A stretch of 20,202 nt of DNA from an uncultured Succinivibrio sp. (GTDB lineage Bacteria > Pseudomonadota > Gammaproteobacteria > Enterobacterales > Succinivibrionaceae), in contig CAAECI010000043.1 in the NCBI GenBank assembly GCA_900754255.1, positions 1-20,202 of the forward strand, read 5' to 3'. The translations under genes and the position numbers were made by a program. The notes below the pieces were generated by a model that was given only the letters and a program-made list of their open reading frames with translations, did no database searches and had not been told where the DNA came from. The stretch's first letter is position 1, and each line of letters starts with the position of its first letter. Below are positions 1 through 6,805 of the stretch, piece after piece.

Positions 1-94
1 ATGCTGCAGTTAAGGTGGTCTTGCCGTGGTCTACGTGACCGATGGTGCCTACGTTTACGTGAACACGGTCACGTACGAACTTTTCTTTTGCCAT
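1..94 (-). CDS. tuf: Elongation factor Tu, N-terminal fragment (runs off left edge)
   Basis: EF-Tu carries aminoacyl-tRNA to the ribosomal A site as a GTP complex in the cytoplasm. Only the first 31 codons are in the window. They read MAKEKFVRDRVHVNVG and continue into GHVDHGKT, the P-loop (G1) that binds GTP, at about residues 19-26, as in E. coli EF-Tu. The start ATG at 94-92 is preceded by an AGGAAA ribosome-binding site about 6 bases upstream. The gene follows fusA by 57 bases as the last gene of the rpsL-rpsG-fusA-tuf (str) operon. A second tuf ends at the right edge of the window in the same orientation. The bodies of both genes lie outside, so their identity cannot be compared here. 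Confidence 0.97.
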   Translation of the reverse strand, partial: MAKEKFVRDRVHVNVGTIGHVDHGKTTLTAA

Positions 95-120
95 TTTTAA
101 TTTCCTATGATTGATATATC

Positions 121-140
121 GGGGGAACTTTCATTCCCCC
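121..140 (-). other. Stem-loop between fusA and tuf
   Basis: A 7-bp perfect stem (GGGGGAA with TTCCCCC) with a 6-base loop fills the fusA-tuf gap. On the transcribed strand it is followed by GATATATC, not a U-tract, so it is not a normal intrinsic terminator. It more likely serves mRNA processing or stability, or partial attenuation, between fusA and the highly expressed tuf. The structure is visible; its function is inferred. Confidence 0.6.
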
Positions 141-151
141 AACAAAACTAA

Positions 152-2266
152 TTATTCGCCCTTGTGCTTGGCCTGACGCTCGTTGATCACGGCCTCGGCG
201 ATGTTCTTAGGAGCCTCGGCATAACGACCGAATTCCATAACATAGCTTGCGCGACCCTGAGTCTGAGAGCGGAGATCGGTTGCATAACCGAACATCTCTC
301 CGAGAGGAACCATGGCGTGAACGATCTTACCCATAGGGCCGTCTTCCATGCCTTCAACGATGGCACGACGACGATTCAGATCGCCGATCACATCGCCCAT
401 GTAATCCTCAGGAGTATCAACCTCAACCTTCATGAGAGGCTCCAACAGTATAGGAGAAGCCTTCATAAAACCGGCCTTAAAGGCCATGGATGCGGCGATC
501 TTAAATGCCATTTCGGAGGAGTCAACCTCGTGGAAGGAACCGTCGAATACGGTTACCTTGACGTCAACGACAGGGAAGCCTGCCAAAACGCCGTTTTCCA
601 TCTGCTCCTGAACACCCTTGTCGATCGAAGGAATGTATTCCTTAGGAATAACACCGCCGACGATGGCATTGGTGAACTCGTAGCCCTTTCCGGCCTCGTT
701 AGGCTCAAGCTTGAGCCAGCAGTGACCGTACTGACCGCGACCGCCGGACTGACGAACAAACTTACCTTCCTGCTCAACGGAAGCCTTAATGGTTTCACGA
801 TAAGCAACCTGAGGCTTGCCTACGTTGCACTCAACCTTGAACTCACGACGCATACGGTCGACGATGATATCGAGGTGCAACTCGCCCATGCCGGAAATAA
901 TGGTCTGACCGGATTCCTCATCGGTGCGAACACGGAAGGAAGGATCCTCCTGAGCCAAACGATTTAAGGCGATGGACATCTTTTCCTGATCGGCCTTGGT
1001 CTTGGGCTCTACGGCTACGGAAATAACCGGATCTGGGAAGACCATGGACTCAAGGATGATGGGCTTATCGGGATCGCAGAGGGTATCACCGGTGGTGGTA
1101 TCCTTAAGACCGATGGTAGCAACGATGTCGCCGGTACCAAATTCCTTGATTTCCTGACGGTGGTTGGAGTGCATCTGTACGATACGGCCGAAGCGCTCAC
1201 GCTTCTGACGATCGGAGTTGAGCACGGTGTCACCGGCAGCAACGTGACCGGAATAGCAACGCAGGAAGGTCAGGTTACCTACGAAGGGATCAGTTGCAAG
1301 CTTGAAGGCCAAAGCGGCAAAAGGCTCGTCATCGGAGGCCTTGCGGGTGATCTCATTGCCGTCAAGATCCTTACCGTCGACGGGAGGAATGTCCTCGGGA
1401 GAAGGCAGGAAGTGAACCACGCAGTCAAGCATGAACTGCACGCCCTTGTTCTTGAATGCGGAGCCACAGGTAACTGGAATGATCTCGTTACGCAGAGTAC
1501 GCTCACGCAGACCGCTTAGGATCTCTTCTTCGGAGAGATCGCCGTTCTCAAGGTACTTCTCCATGAGCTTGTCGTTGGCTTCGGCGGCGGCGTCAACCAG
1601 CTTGCCGTGCCACTCCTCGACGAGCTCCTTCATGTCCTCGGGAATGTCGACATACTCGAACTTAATGCCCTGAGAGGCTTCATCCCAGTCGATAGCCTTC
1701 AACTTAATCAGATCGACGACACCCTCAAAGGTGTCCTCTTTGCCGATGGGCAGGCAGACGGGAACGGGAGTACCCTTCAAACGTGACTCGATCTGCTCGA
1801 CTACACGCAGGAAGTTGGCACCGGTACGGTCCATCTTATTGACGAATGCAATACGAGGAACATGGTACTTGTTAGCCTGACGCCAAACGGTCTCGGACTG
1901 AGGCTGAACACCGCCTACGGCGCAGTAAACCATCACGGCACCGTCCAAAACACGCATGGAACGCTCCACCTCAACGGTGAAGTCCACGTGGCCCGGGGTA
2001 TCGATGATGTTCAGACGATAGGGGGATTTCCACTGCTGCTGCATGCCGTGCCAAAAGCAGGTGGTTGCAGCTGAAGTAATGGTAATACCGCGCTCCTGCT
2101 CCTGGACCATCCAGTCCATGGTTGCAGCGCCGTCATGCACTTCGCCGATTTTGTGGCTCTTGCCGGTATAGAAAAGAATACGCTCTGAGGTAGTAGTCTT
2201 GCCGGCATCGATGTGTGCGGAAATACCGATGTTACGGTAGTACTTGAGCGGGGTTTCACGTGCCAT
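152..2266 (-). CDS. fusA: Elongation factor G
   Basis: EF-G is the ribosomal translocase GTPase; it also acts with RRF in ribosome recycling. The 704-residue product matches the E. coli length and aligns throughout. GTPase motifs are G1 AHIDAGKT (17-24), the switch I segment QERGITIT (57-64), G3 DTPGH (89-93) and G4 NKMD (143-146), followed by the GSAFKNKGV segment. The C-terminal domains contain the conserved GELHLDIIVDRM and SGGRGQYGH stretches. The ATG at 2266 has GGAG about 10 bases upstream. It lies 18 bases after rpsG and 57 before tuf, in the usual str operon order. The C-terminal tail (ERQAKHKGE) differs a little from E. coli; I see no damage. Confidence 0.99.
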   Translation of the reverse strand: MARETPLKYYRNIGISAHIDAGKTTTSERILFYTGKSHKIGEVHDGAATMDWMVQEQERGITITSAATTCFWHGMQQQWKSPYRLNIIDTPGHVDFTVEVERSMRVLDGAVMVYCAVGGVQPQSETVWRQANKYHVPRIAFVNKMDRTGANFLRVVEQIESRLKGTPVPVCLPIGKEDTFEGVVDLIKLKAIDWDEASQGIKFEYVDIPEDMKELVEEWHGKLVDAAAEANDKLMEKYLENGDLSEEEILSGLRERTLRNEIIPVTCGSAFKNKGVQFMLDCVVHFLPSPEDIPPVDGKDLDGNEITRKASDDEPFAALAFKLATDPFVGNLTFLRCYSGHVAAGDTVLNSDRQKRERFGRIVQMHSNHRQEIKEFGTGDIVATIGLKDTTTGDTLCDPDKPIILESMVFPDPVISVAVEPKTKADQEKMSIALNRLAQEDPSFRVRTDEESGQTIISGMGELHLDIIVDRMRREFKVECNVGKPQVAYRETIKASVEQEGKFVRQSGGRGQYGHCWLKLEPNEAGKGYEFTNAIVGGVIPKEYIPSIDKGVQEQMENGVLAGFPVVDVKVTVFDGSFHEVDSSEMAFKIAASMAFKAGFMKASPILLEPLMKVEVDTPEDYMGDVIGDLNRRRAIVEGMEDGPMGKIVHAMVPLGEMFGYATDLRSQTQGRASYVMEFGRYAEAPKNIAEAVINERQAKHKGE

Positions 2267-2284
2267 AAATTTAGTACTCCAAAA

Positions 2285-2755
2285 TTACCAGCGGAAGTGG
2301 CTGAAGGCCTTGTTGGCTTCGGCCATACGATGAACGTCTTCACGCTTCTTCACGGCAGTACCCTTGTTTTCAACGGCATCCTGCATTTCACCTGCAAGAC
2401 GGGCTGCCATGGATTTTTCGTGGCGGGCACGGGCTGCATCGACGAGCCAGCGCATTGCCAAAGCATTGCCGCGGGCAGGACGAACTTCAACCGGGACCTG
2501 ATAGTTGGCACCGCCTACACGGCGGGATTTCACTTCCACATCAGGGCGGATATGATCAAGGGCTTCCTCGAACAGGGCGAGTTGATCCTTGCCGCTCTTC
2601 TGGGAAATGGTGTCTAAAGCGCCGTAAACGATAGCCTCGGCAATTGACTTCTTGCCATCGAGCATTACGACGTTAATGAATTTTGCTAAAAGCTCAGAAC
2701 CGAATCTGGGATCCGGAAGAATTTTACGCTGAGCAACAACACGACGTCTGGGCAT
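2285..2755 (-). CDS. rpsG: 30S ribosomal protein S7
   Basis: S7 nucleates assembly of the 30S head by binding the 3' major domain of 16S rRNA, near the E site. The 156-residue product is the standard bacterial length. It begins MPRRRVVAQRKILPDP and contains the conserved RRVGGANYQVPVEVRP segment (about 78-93), ending in AFSHFRW. The start ATG has GAGG 8 bases upstream. It is the second gene of the str operon, 83 bases after rpsL, and that gap carries a likely S7 autoregulatory site. Confidence 0.99.
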   Translation of the reverse strand: MPRRRVVAQRKILPDPRFGSELLAKFINVVMLDGKKSIAEAIVYGALDTISQKSGKDQLALFEEALDHIRPDVEVKSRRVGGANYQVPVEVRPARGNALAMRWLVDAARARHEKSMAARLAGEMQDAVENKGTAVKKREDVHRMAEANKAFSHFRW

Positions 2756-2838
2756 TTCAAAATCCTCTTGTTTCAGGGTTTTCCAAAACTAAACCTGAAT
2801 GATTAAACGTTGTTTGGCCTTACTCGGGAGAATAATGC
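2756..2838 (-). promoter_or_regulatory. Likely S7 autoregulatory mRNA site between rpsL and rpsG
   Basis: In E. coli S7 represses its own translation by binding the rpsL-rpsG intercistronic RNA. Here the 83-base gap holds a compound hairpin. An outer TTCAGG/CCTGAA stem (2772-2777 with 2794-2799) encloses GTTTTGGAAAAC (2778-2789). The segments AAGGCCAAAC and GTTTTGGA..CCTGAA resemble the E. coli intercistronic region as I remember it. The rpsG Shine-Dalgarno lies just downstream. The hairpin is seen; the assignment to S7 rests on position and remembered similarity. Confidence 0.55.
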
Positions 2839-3213
2839 TTAAGCCTTAGGCTTCTTAGCACCATACTTAGAGCGGGACTGTTTGCGATCCTTCACGCCTG
2901 CGCAGTCAAGCTGACCGCGGATGGTGTGATAACGAACGCCAGGCAAATCCTTAACACGGCCGCCACGGATCATAACTACGGAGTGCTCCTGCAGGTTATG
3001 TCCTTCACCGCCGATATAGGAAGTAACTTCAAAACCGTTGGTCAAACGTACACGGCAAACCTTACGCATTGCCGAGTTAGGTTTTTTAGGGGTAGTGGTG
3101 TATACACGAGTGCAAACTCCGCGCTTCTGGGGGCATGCCTCCAAAGCGGGAACCTTGTTCTTGGACACTACCTTCATGCGGGGCTTACGCACCAGCTGAT
3201 TAATAGTAGACAT
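2839..3213 (-). CDS. rpsL: 30S ribosomal protein S12
   Basis: S12 sits in the decoding centre of the 30S subunit and governs tRNA selection accuracy. I chose the ATG at 3213, giving 124 residues (MSTINQLVRKPR...), the exact E. coli length, with AGGAG 10 bases upstream. The frame stays open further upstream but that part looks like leader sequence. The TPKKPNSAMRKVCRVRL segment and GGRVKDLPGVRYHT are intact. Lys43 and Lys88, the usual sites of streptomycin-resistance changes, have the wild-type residues, so nothing here predicts streptomycin resistance. It is the first gene of the str operon, downstream of tusB. Confidence 0.99.
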   Translation of the reverse strand: MSTINQLVRKPRMKVVSKNKVPALEACPQKRGVCTRVYTTTPKKPNSAMRKVCRVRLTNGFEVTSYIGGEGHNLQEHSVVMIRGGRVKDLPGVRYHTIRGQLDCAGVKDRKQSRSKYGAKKPKA

Positions 3214-3232
3214 TAAATAAAATCTCCTGTTG

Positions 3233-3277
3233 GCCCGCAATCGCGGGCAGACTTTACTATTTCCCCTTTCAAAGGGG
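3233..3277 (-). promoter_or_regulatory. Two hairpins in the rpsL 5' leader
   Basis: Two short stems lie between the candidate str promoter and the rpsL Shine-Dalgarno. One is AAGGGG/CCCCTT (3263-3268 with 3272-3277, 3-base loop). The other is GCCCGC/GCGGGC with a tetraloop (3233-3238 with 3243-3248). Neither is followed by a U-tract. They may stabilise or regulate the leader; no known class is recognised. Confidence 0.5.
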
Positions 3278-3283
3278 CGATAT

Positions 3284-3314
3284 ATTTTATTACAGATAGG
3301 AAGATAAATGTCGA
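3284..3314 (-). promoter_or_regulatory. Candidate sigma-70 promoter of the str operon
   Basis: On the minus strand TCGACA (3309-3314, five of six -35 matches) precedes TAAAAT (3284-3289, five of six -10 matches) with a 19-base spacer, longer than the ideal 17. AT-rich sequence upstream could act as an UP element. The leader to rpsL would be about 65 bases. The assignment is tentative because of the spacer. Confidence 0.4.
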
Positions 3315-3322
3315 AAAATCGC

Positions 3323-3356
3323 AAAAAAAAGCGCTTTTTTACAAAATTACGCTTTT
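3323..3356 (-). terminator. Weak intrinsic terminator after tusB
   Basis: On the minus strand AAAAGCG (3350-3356) can pair with CGCTTTT (3327-3333), and the second arm runs straight into eight Ts (3323-3330). The stem is AU-rich with a 16-base loop. A perfect 16-base palindrome with GCGC at its centre (3325-3340) overlaps it. It could partly separate the tus genes from the str promoter; strength is uncertain. Confidence 0.45.
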
Positions 3357-3378
3357 AAAGGCTTTTTTTCGGTATTTG

Positions 3379-3606
3379 TTAAAACCAAGAAACGGTTTTT
3401 CCGGCATGCTTTTCGATAAGGGAGGCCAGATCCGACGGCTTGGAGCCGGTCTCATCATCAAGGGAGGAGTTAAGACTCTTTGCCCGTACGCTTTCAGGAA
3501 TATCCGTCTTTTTGCAAGGCAAAAGCAAAAATATTTCATCCTGATGCGGATCAAAATAATTACTGCACAGCCTGAGGCCTTGCATGCTCATTACAATATG
3601 CAACAT
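3379..3606 (-). CDS. tusB: TusB-like sulfur relay protein (short form)
   Basis: TusB is a DsrH-family subunit of the TusBCD complex. This complex relays sulfur from TusA through TusD to TusE and MnmA, for 2-thiolation of the wobble uridine in tRNAs for Lys, Glu and Gln. The 75-residue product begins MLH, as E. coli TusB does, and has a DEIFLLL strand (23-29) matching DELLLL. It ends in a SWF tail like the MAW end of E. coli TusB. It is about 20 residues shorter than E. coli TusB (95). Its ATG overlaps the tusC stop by one base (TGATG), which implies translational coupling. Sequence similarity is weak; the assignment leans on gene order tusD-tusC-tusB-rpsL. Confidence 0.8.
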   Translation of the reverse strand: MLHIVMSMQGLRLCSNYFDPHQDEIFLLLPCKKTDIPESVRAKSLNSSLDDETGSKPSDLASLIEKHAGKTVSWF

Positions 3607-3863
3607 CAGAAGGTCAACGCTCCGTCGTCAAAATTGTCGATGGGATCGCTAGGAGTAAGACATGGAATGTCAAAAAGCTCAAGTTGCTTGAGTTTCTTTA
3701 CAAAAATGCTCTCAGCTTTCGAGCTCTCAATAGCCCTTGCAAAGTCTCCCGCCAAAAGCACTCTTACCCCTATTTCAGCCTCGGCCAAATTCAGCGCCAC
3801 CTCTATTCCCTGCTCGTAGCTTTGACTGACAAAAGGGGATGATGACAGGATCACCGTCTTCAT
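3606..3863 (-). CDS. tusC: TusC-like sulfur relay protein (short form)
   Basis: TusC is a DsrF-family subunit of the TusBCD sulfur relay for tRNA 2-thiouridine synthesis. The 85-residue product starts at ATG 3863, which shares one base with the tusD stop (TAATG). A central stretch KKLKQLELFDIPCL (56-69) matches the FKLLGLYDIEQCW region of E. coli TusC, and the ending DNFDDGALTF resembles ANYDVILRF. E. coli TusC has 119 residues. The gap falls mostly between these two segments, about 25 residues being absent there. No frameshift is evident, as the reading frame runs cleanly between the tusD and tusB overlaps. Confidence 0.83.
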   Translation of the reverse strand: MKTVILSSSPFVSQSYEQGIEVALNLAEAEIGVRVLLAGDFARAIESSKAESIFVKKLKQLELFDIPCLTPSDPIDNFDDGALTF

Positions 3864-4210
3864 TAAAACTCCAGAGTTTTGTATGCGCAAAAATATTGCG
3901 TAAGCTCAAGATTTCCCGATAAAGCGAATTCCTCGTGCAGATCCTCCTCAGCAAGCCCTAAGGCCCTGAAGGCTTGTCCGCAACACAGGAACGGCATTTC
4001 CCCGCTCTTTAACGCCAGATACATATCCTGTATGTTTTTTGCATTCGTTCCTGCCGCATGCATGGCAGAGGCTAAAGAGGCGCCGCCGTCGGTAAAGAAA
4101 ACGGCGGTGAGCCCATGTCCCTTATTTACAAGACTCTTTAAAGTCGACGCCACATAGCTGTGATAGGGGACGTAAGCAGGCGCCGTCCGTACAACAACGA
4201 AAAATTTCAT
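3863..4210 (-). CDS. tusD: TusD sulfurtransferase subunit
   Basis: TusD is the DsrE-family catalytic subunit of TusBCD; its cysteine takes persulfide sulfur from TusA and passes it to TusE. The 115-residue product has the early strand MKFFVVVRTAPAY, the VFFTDGGA segment (37-44) and a Cys76-Cys77 pair aligned with the active Cys78 of E. coli TusD. It ends FALSGNLELTQYFCAYKTLEF-like, matching the FTLSGLGAL...VVQF end of E. coli TusD. I use ATG 4210; an in-frame TTG at 4222 is possible but would overlap ridA. The gene begins 8 bases after the ridA stop with a weak Shine-Dalgarno, so coupling to ridA is likely. Confidence 0.92.
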   Translation of the reverse strand: MKFFVVVRTAPAYVPYHSYVASTLKSLVNKGHGLTAVFFTDGGASLASAMHAAGTNAKNIQDMYLALKSGEMPFLCCGQAFRALGLAEEDLHEEFALSGNLELTQYFCAYKTLEF

Positions 4211-4218
4211 GCCAAAGC

Positions 4219-4602
4219 TCAAAGAGCGGCTATGATTTCAATTTCACACAGGGCTCCCTTGGGCAGATCTATACCGCCCACACAGGAACGGGCGGGAGCA
4301 TTATTTGAAAAGAACTCAGCATATACCTCGTTAAAGGAGGCAAAGTCAGAAATATTCTTTAGGAAACAAGTAGTTTTAACCACATGCTCAAGATCGCTGC
4401 CGGCTGCCTCAACCAAAGCCTTAACATTGCTAAGCGCTTGACGAGCCTGCTCGCGGATCCCGCCTGCGACCATTTCACCGCTTGCGGGATCAAGCGGGAT
4501 CTGGCCTGAAGCAAACAGCATATTACCCACTATTTTGCCCTGAACATAAGGACCGATGGCAGCAGGTGCGGCCTTGGTGGATACAACCTTTATATCCGAC
4601 AT
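4219..4602 (-). CDS. ridA: RidA family enamine/imine deaminase
   Basis: RidA (YjgF/YER057c/UK114 family) hydrolyses reactive enamine/imine intermediates such as 2-aminoacrylate from serine or threonine dehydration, protecting PLP enzymes. The 127-residue product aligns with E. coli RidA across its length. It has APAAIGPYVQG near the N terminus, ASGQIPLDPASGE, ARQALSNVKALVEAAG and the ARSCVGG segment containing the family's key Arg near residue 106. The ATG at 4602 has a strong AAGGAAGGAG 6 bases upstream; the in-frame TTG at 4608 overlaps the site less well. It is placed as the first gene of a run with tusDCB. Its own promoter is probable. Confidence 0.95.
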   Translation of the reverse strand: MSDIKVVSTKAAPAAIGPYVQGKIVGNMLFASGQIPLDPASGEMVAGGIREQARQALSNVKALVEAAGSDLEHVVKTTCFLKNISDFASFNEVYAEFFSNNAPARSCVGGIDLPKGALCEIEIIAAL

Positions 4603-4636
4603 ATGCAACTCCTTCCTTTAGTAAAATCAAGTTGTT

Positions 4637-4668
4637 AATATATTGCTACCCGTATTTTCGTAAGTCAA
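4637..4668 (-). promoter_or_regulatory. Candidate promoter for ridA-tusDCB
   Basis: Just after the xanP stop, TTGACT (4663-4668) is a good -35. The best -10, TATATT (4637-4642), lies 20 bases on; a poorer CAATAT gives 17. No terminator hairpin is seen between xanP and ridA, so read-through from xpt-xanP is also possible. Confidence 0.35.
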
Positions 4669-4671
4669 TTT

Positions 4672-6015
4672 CTATTCTTTGATGCGAATGAGTATATTCG
4701 ACAGTATGGCTACGATCCCACCCGTCGTTATGCCCGAAGAAAATAGCGTAGAAATCTCCTGCGGAAATTTGCTTAAAATGTCGGGAACCAGCTCCACCGA
4801 AAGGCCGAAGGAAAAACTTAGGGCCATTACCAACACCGCCTTACGATTCATTTTCTGTGTGGAAATGATCCTTACTCCTGCCGCGGCCACGGTACCGAAC
4901 ATCAGCAAAGTGGCACCGCCTAGTACGGGATCGGGTATTAACGAGAATACCTTACCCACAGCCGGGAAGATCCCAAGGAGGATCAAAAAGCCTGCAATGA
5001 AATAGCCAACATAGCGCGAAGCCACGCCCGTAAGCTGGATCATTCCGTTGTTTTGCGCAAATATTGAATTGGGAAAGGAATTCAAGCATCCTGCGATCAA
5101 GGAATTGAAACCGTCGGCCAAGATCCCGCCCGAGGCTCTTTTTTCAAACTGAGGACCGGATATCTCCTTCCCTGAGATCAAAGAATTGGCAGTAATATCT
5201 CCGTATGCCTCAATGGCGGTGATCATATACACAACTCCCAAGCCTATGATGGCGGCGGGATCAAAACTCAGACCGTACTTGAACGGATTGGGGATATTAA
5301 GTCCTCCGTAGCTTTGGATCTGTGCAAAATCCACCCTGCCTAAGAAATAAGCTGTAACAAAGCCTATGATCAGTCCCAAAACAATCGAGCTCATGCGCAG
5401 ATAGCGGTTGGAGCTACGGTTGAAGAACAATATGCACACTATCACCAAGGCGGCAAGCCCCAGATTTTCCATTGATCCGAAGCTGCCGTCACTCATTGCA
5501 CCGAAGCCGCCGCCGCAGGATGTCACTCCGACCTTAATAAGACTTAAGCCGATAAGAGTAACCACGATCCCAGAAACCAAGGGAGTAATGATCCTTCGTG
5601 TATAGCGCAGGATCCTACTTATGAACATCTCCACGAACGATCCTGAGATCACTGCCCCGAAAACGGAGGAAAGTCCACCCGTAAGGCCGGCTCCGATTAT
5701 GGGAGATATAAATGAGAAGGAGGTACCTTGAATGCAAAGTAAACCGCAACCGACGGGCCCTACTCTGCGACACTGAATGAGAGTAGAAATACCGGATGCC
5801 AAAAGAGCCATGGAAATTAAATAGCCGGTGTTTTCAAGATCGAGCTTTAGGGCACCTGCAATGATCAGGGGCGGAGTGATAATGGCTACGAAAATAGCCA
5901 ACAGATGCTGAAAGGCGGCAAATAATGACTCTTTAAGGGGAGGACGATCCTCAAGCTGATAGATAAGCTCGTTTTGCTGAGCGACGTCTTGCTCTGAATT
6001 GTGCTCGTTGTTCAT
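4672..6015 (-). CDS. xanP: Xanthine permease, NCS2/NAT family
   Basis: This inner-membrane permease imports xanthine by proton symport. The 447-residue product aligns end to end with E. coli XanP. The N terminus contains NELIYQLEDRPPL before the first helix. His37, Glu269, Asp301, Gln321 and Asn322 correspond, with a constant offset, to E. coli His31, Glu272, Asp304, Gln324 and Asn325, all reported to be functionally important. The NAT signature QNNGMIQLTGVASR spans 321-334. Multiple hydrophobic helices follow the expected NCS2 pattern. I use ATG 6015. In-frame TTGs at 6048 and 6027 are alternatives, and the second has AAGGA five bases upstream. It follows xpt by 13 bases, pairing uptake with phosphoribosylation of xanthine. 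Confidence 0.95.
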   Translation of the reverse strand: MNNEHNSEQDVAQQNELIYQLEDRPPLKESLFAAFQHLLAIFVAIITPPLIIAGALKLDLENTGYLISMALLASGISTLIQCRRVGPVGCGLLCIQGTSFSFISPIIGAGLTGGLSSVFGAVISGSFVEMFISRILRYTRRIITPLVSGIVVTLIGLSLIKVGVTSCGGGFGAMSDGSFGSMENLGLAALVIVCILFFNRSSNRYLRMSSIVLGLIIGFVTAYFLGRVDFAQIQSYGGLNIPNPFKYGLSFDPAAIIGLGVVYMITAIEAYGDITANSLISGKEISGPQFEKRASGGILADGFNSLIAGCLNSFPNSIFAQNNGMIQLTGVASRYVGYFIAGFLILLGIFPAVGKVFSLIPDPVLGGATLLMFGTVAAAGVRIISTQKMNRKAVLVMALSFSFGLSVELVPDILSKFPQEISTLFSSGITTGGIVAILSNILIRIKE

Positions 6016-6028
6016 GCTTTTATCCAAC

Positions 6029-6622
6029 TTATTCCTTTTTAAACTCAATGGTGCAATTGTCGAGACTTTCGATGATGGCTAAGGATTCCACCTGATAGCC
6101 CTGTTCTCTTAAGAAATCTCCTCCGTGCTGGAACGACTTCTCAACTATAAAGCCCATACCGCATAATTCGGCACCGGCCAATTTTACGAGGTCAATTATG
6201 CCCTTGGCGGCATTTCCCTTGGCCAGAAAATCGTCGATGAAGAGAACCTTGTCATTTGAGCTTAAAAATTCCTTGGCGCAGCAAATGGTATAGTTCGCAT
6301 TCTTAGTAAAGGAAAAAACCTCGGTGGTCCACATATCGTTCATAGTGGAAGGCTTTTTCTTTTTGGCAAAGACCACGGGAATATTTAGCAAAAAACCCAC
6401 CATAATGGCAGGAGCGATCCCCGAGGCCTCTATAGTCAGAATTTTATTGATCTCTTTATTGGCAAAACGTCTTACAAATTCGATGGAAATAGATTGCAGA
6501 AGCGTCGGATCAATCTGATGATTTATAAAGCTGTCAACTTTTAATATTCCGCCCTCAAGGCATTTACCGTCGTGTTTAATGCGCTCAATAAGGGGGGTAA
6601 AGGGTTTGTAATGCACGTCCAT
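6029..6622 (-). CDS. xpt: Xanthine phosphoribosyltransferase
   Basis: Xpt converts xanthine and PRPP to XMP, feeding GMP synthesis. The 197-residue product resembles Bacillus subtilis Xpt (194 residues) rather than E. coli Gpt. It has LKVDSFINHQIDP (27-39), TIEASGIAPAIM (63-74), the PRPP-binding VLFIDDFLAKGNA (126-138) and IVEKSFQHGG (159-168). The ATG at 6622 has GAGG 7 bases upstream. It heads the xpt-xanP pair. A promoter-terminator leader precedes it, suggesting control before the coding region. The type of this enzyme common in Firmicutes, sitting in a gammaproteobacterial ribosomal cluster, might reflect transfer, but that needs a tree. Confidence 0.96.
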   Translation of the reverse strand: MDVHYKPFTPLIERIKHDGKCLEGGILKVDSFINHQIDPTLLQSISIEFVRRFANKEINKILTIEASGIAPAIMVGFLLNIPVVFAKKKKPSTMNDMWTTEVFSFTKNANYTICCAKEFLSSNDKVLFIDDFLAKGNAAKGIIDLVKLAGAELCGMGFIVEKSFQHGGDFLREQGYQVESLAIIESLDNCTIEFKKE

Positions 6623-6680
6623 TCTGCATCCTCTTTTTAAAATAGATTTAAATATTTGAAATTGATAAGCTAATTATTTT

Positions 6681-6721
6681 AAAAACAAAAAAGCGTTTGA
6701 CGTAGGATCCGGACAAACGCT
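6681..6721 (-). terminator. Intrinsic terminator inside the xpt upstream region
   Basis: On the minus strand AGCGTTTG (6714-6721) pairs with CAAACGCT (6692-6699), an 8-bp stem around a 14-base loop, followed at once by TTTTTTGTTTTT. This is a convincing intrinsic terminator about 60 bases before the xpt start. It is either an attenuator in the xpt leader or a second stop for read-through from rpoC. The choice depends on where the xpt transcript begins. Confidence 0.8.
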
Positions 6722-6805
6722 CATGAGAAATTTAATGATCTTGCCTATTGCACAAGGCGATTGCCGCCGTTTTGCATGCGACGACAAATCCTGAAAATTG
6801 CGCAT

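Noticed and set aside
164..967. A 267-codon open frame on the plus strand, antisense to fusA
   Set aside because: It is the mirror of fusA codons, has no recognisable protein features, and EF-G explains this region fully.
3214..3324. A 37-residue N-terminal extension of S12
   Set aside because: The open frame runs through the leader hairpins, while ATG 3213 has AGGAG and gives the exact family length.
3325..3340. The 16-base palindrome around GCGC as a protein-binding operator
   Set aside because: It is mainly A- and T-runs and is adequately explained by an AT-rich terminator or UP-element region; no known operator matches.
6681..6721. PurR operator formed by the AGCGTTTG...CAAACGCT arms
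   Set aside because: PurR sites are compact 16-base palindromes centred on CG; here the arms are 14 bases apart and are better explained as a terminator stem with its U-tract.
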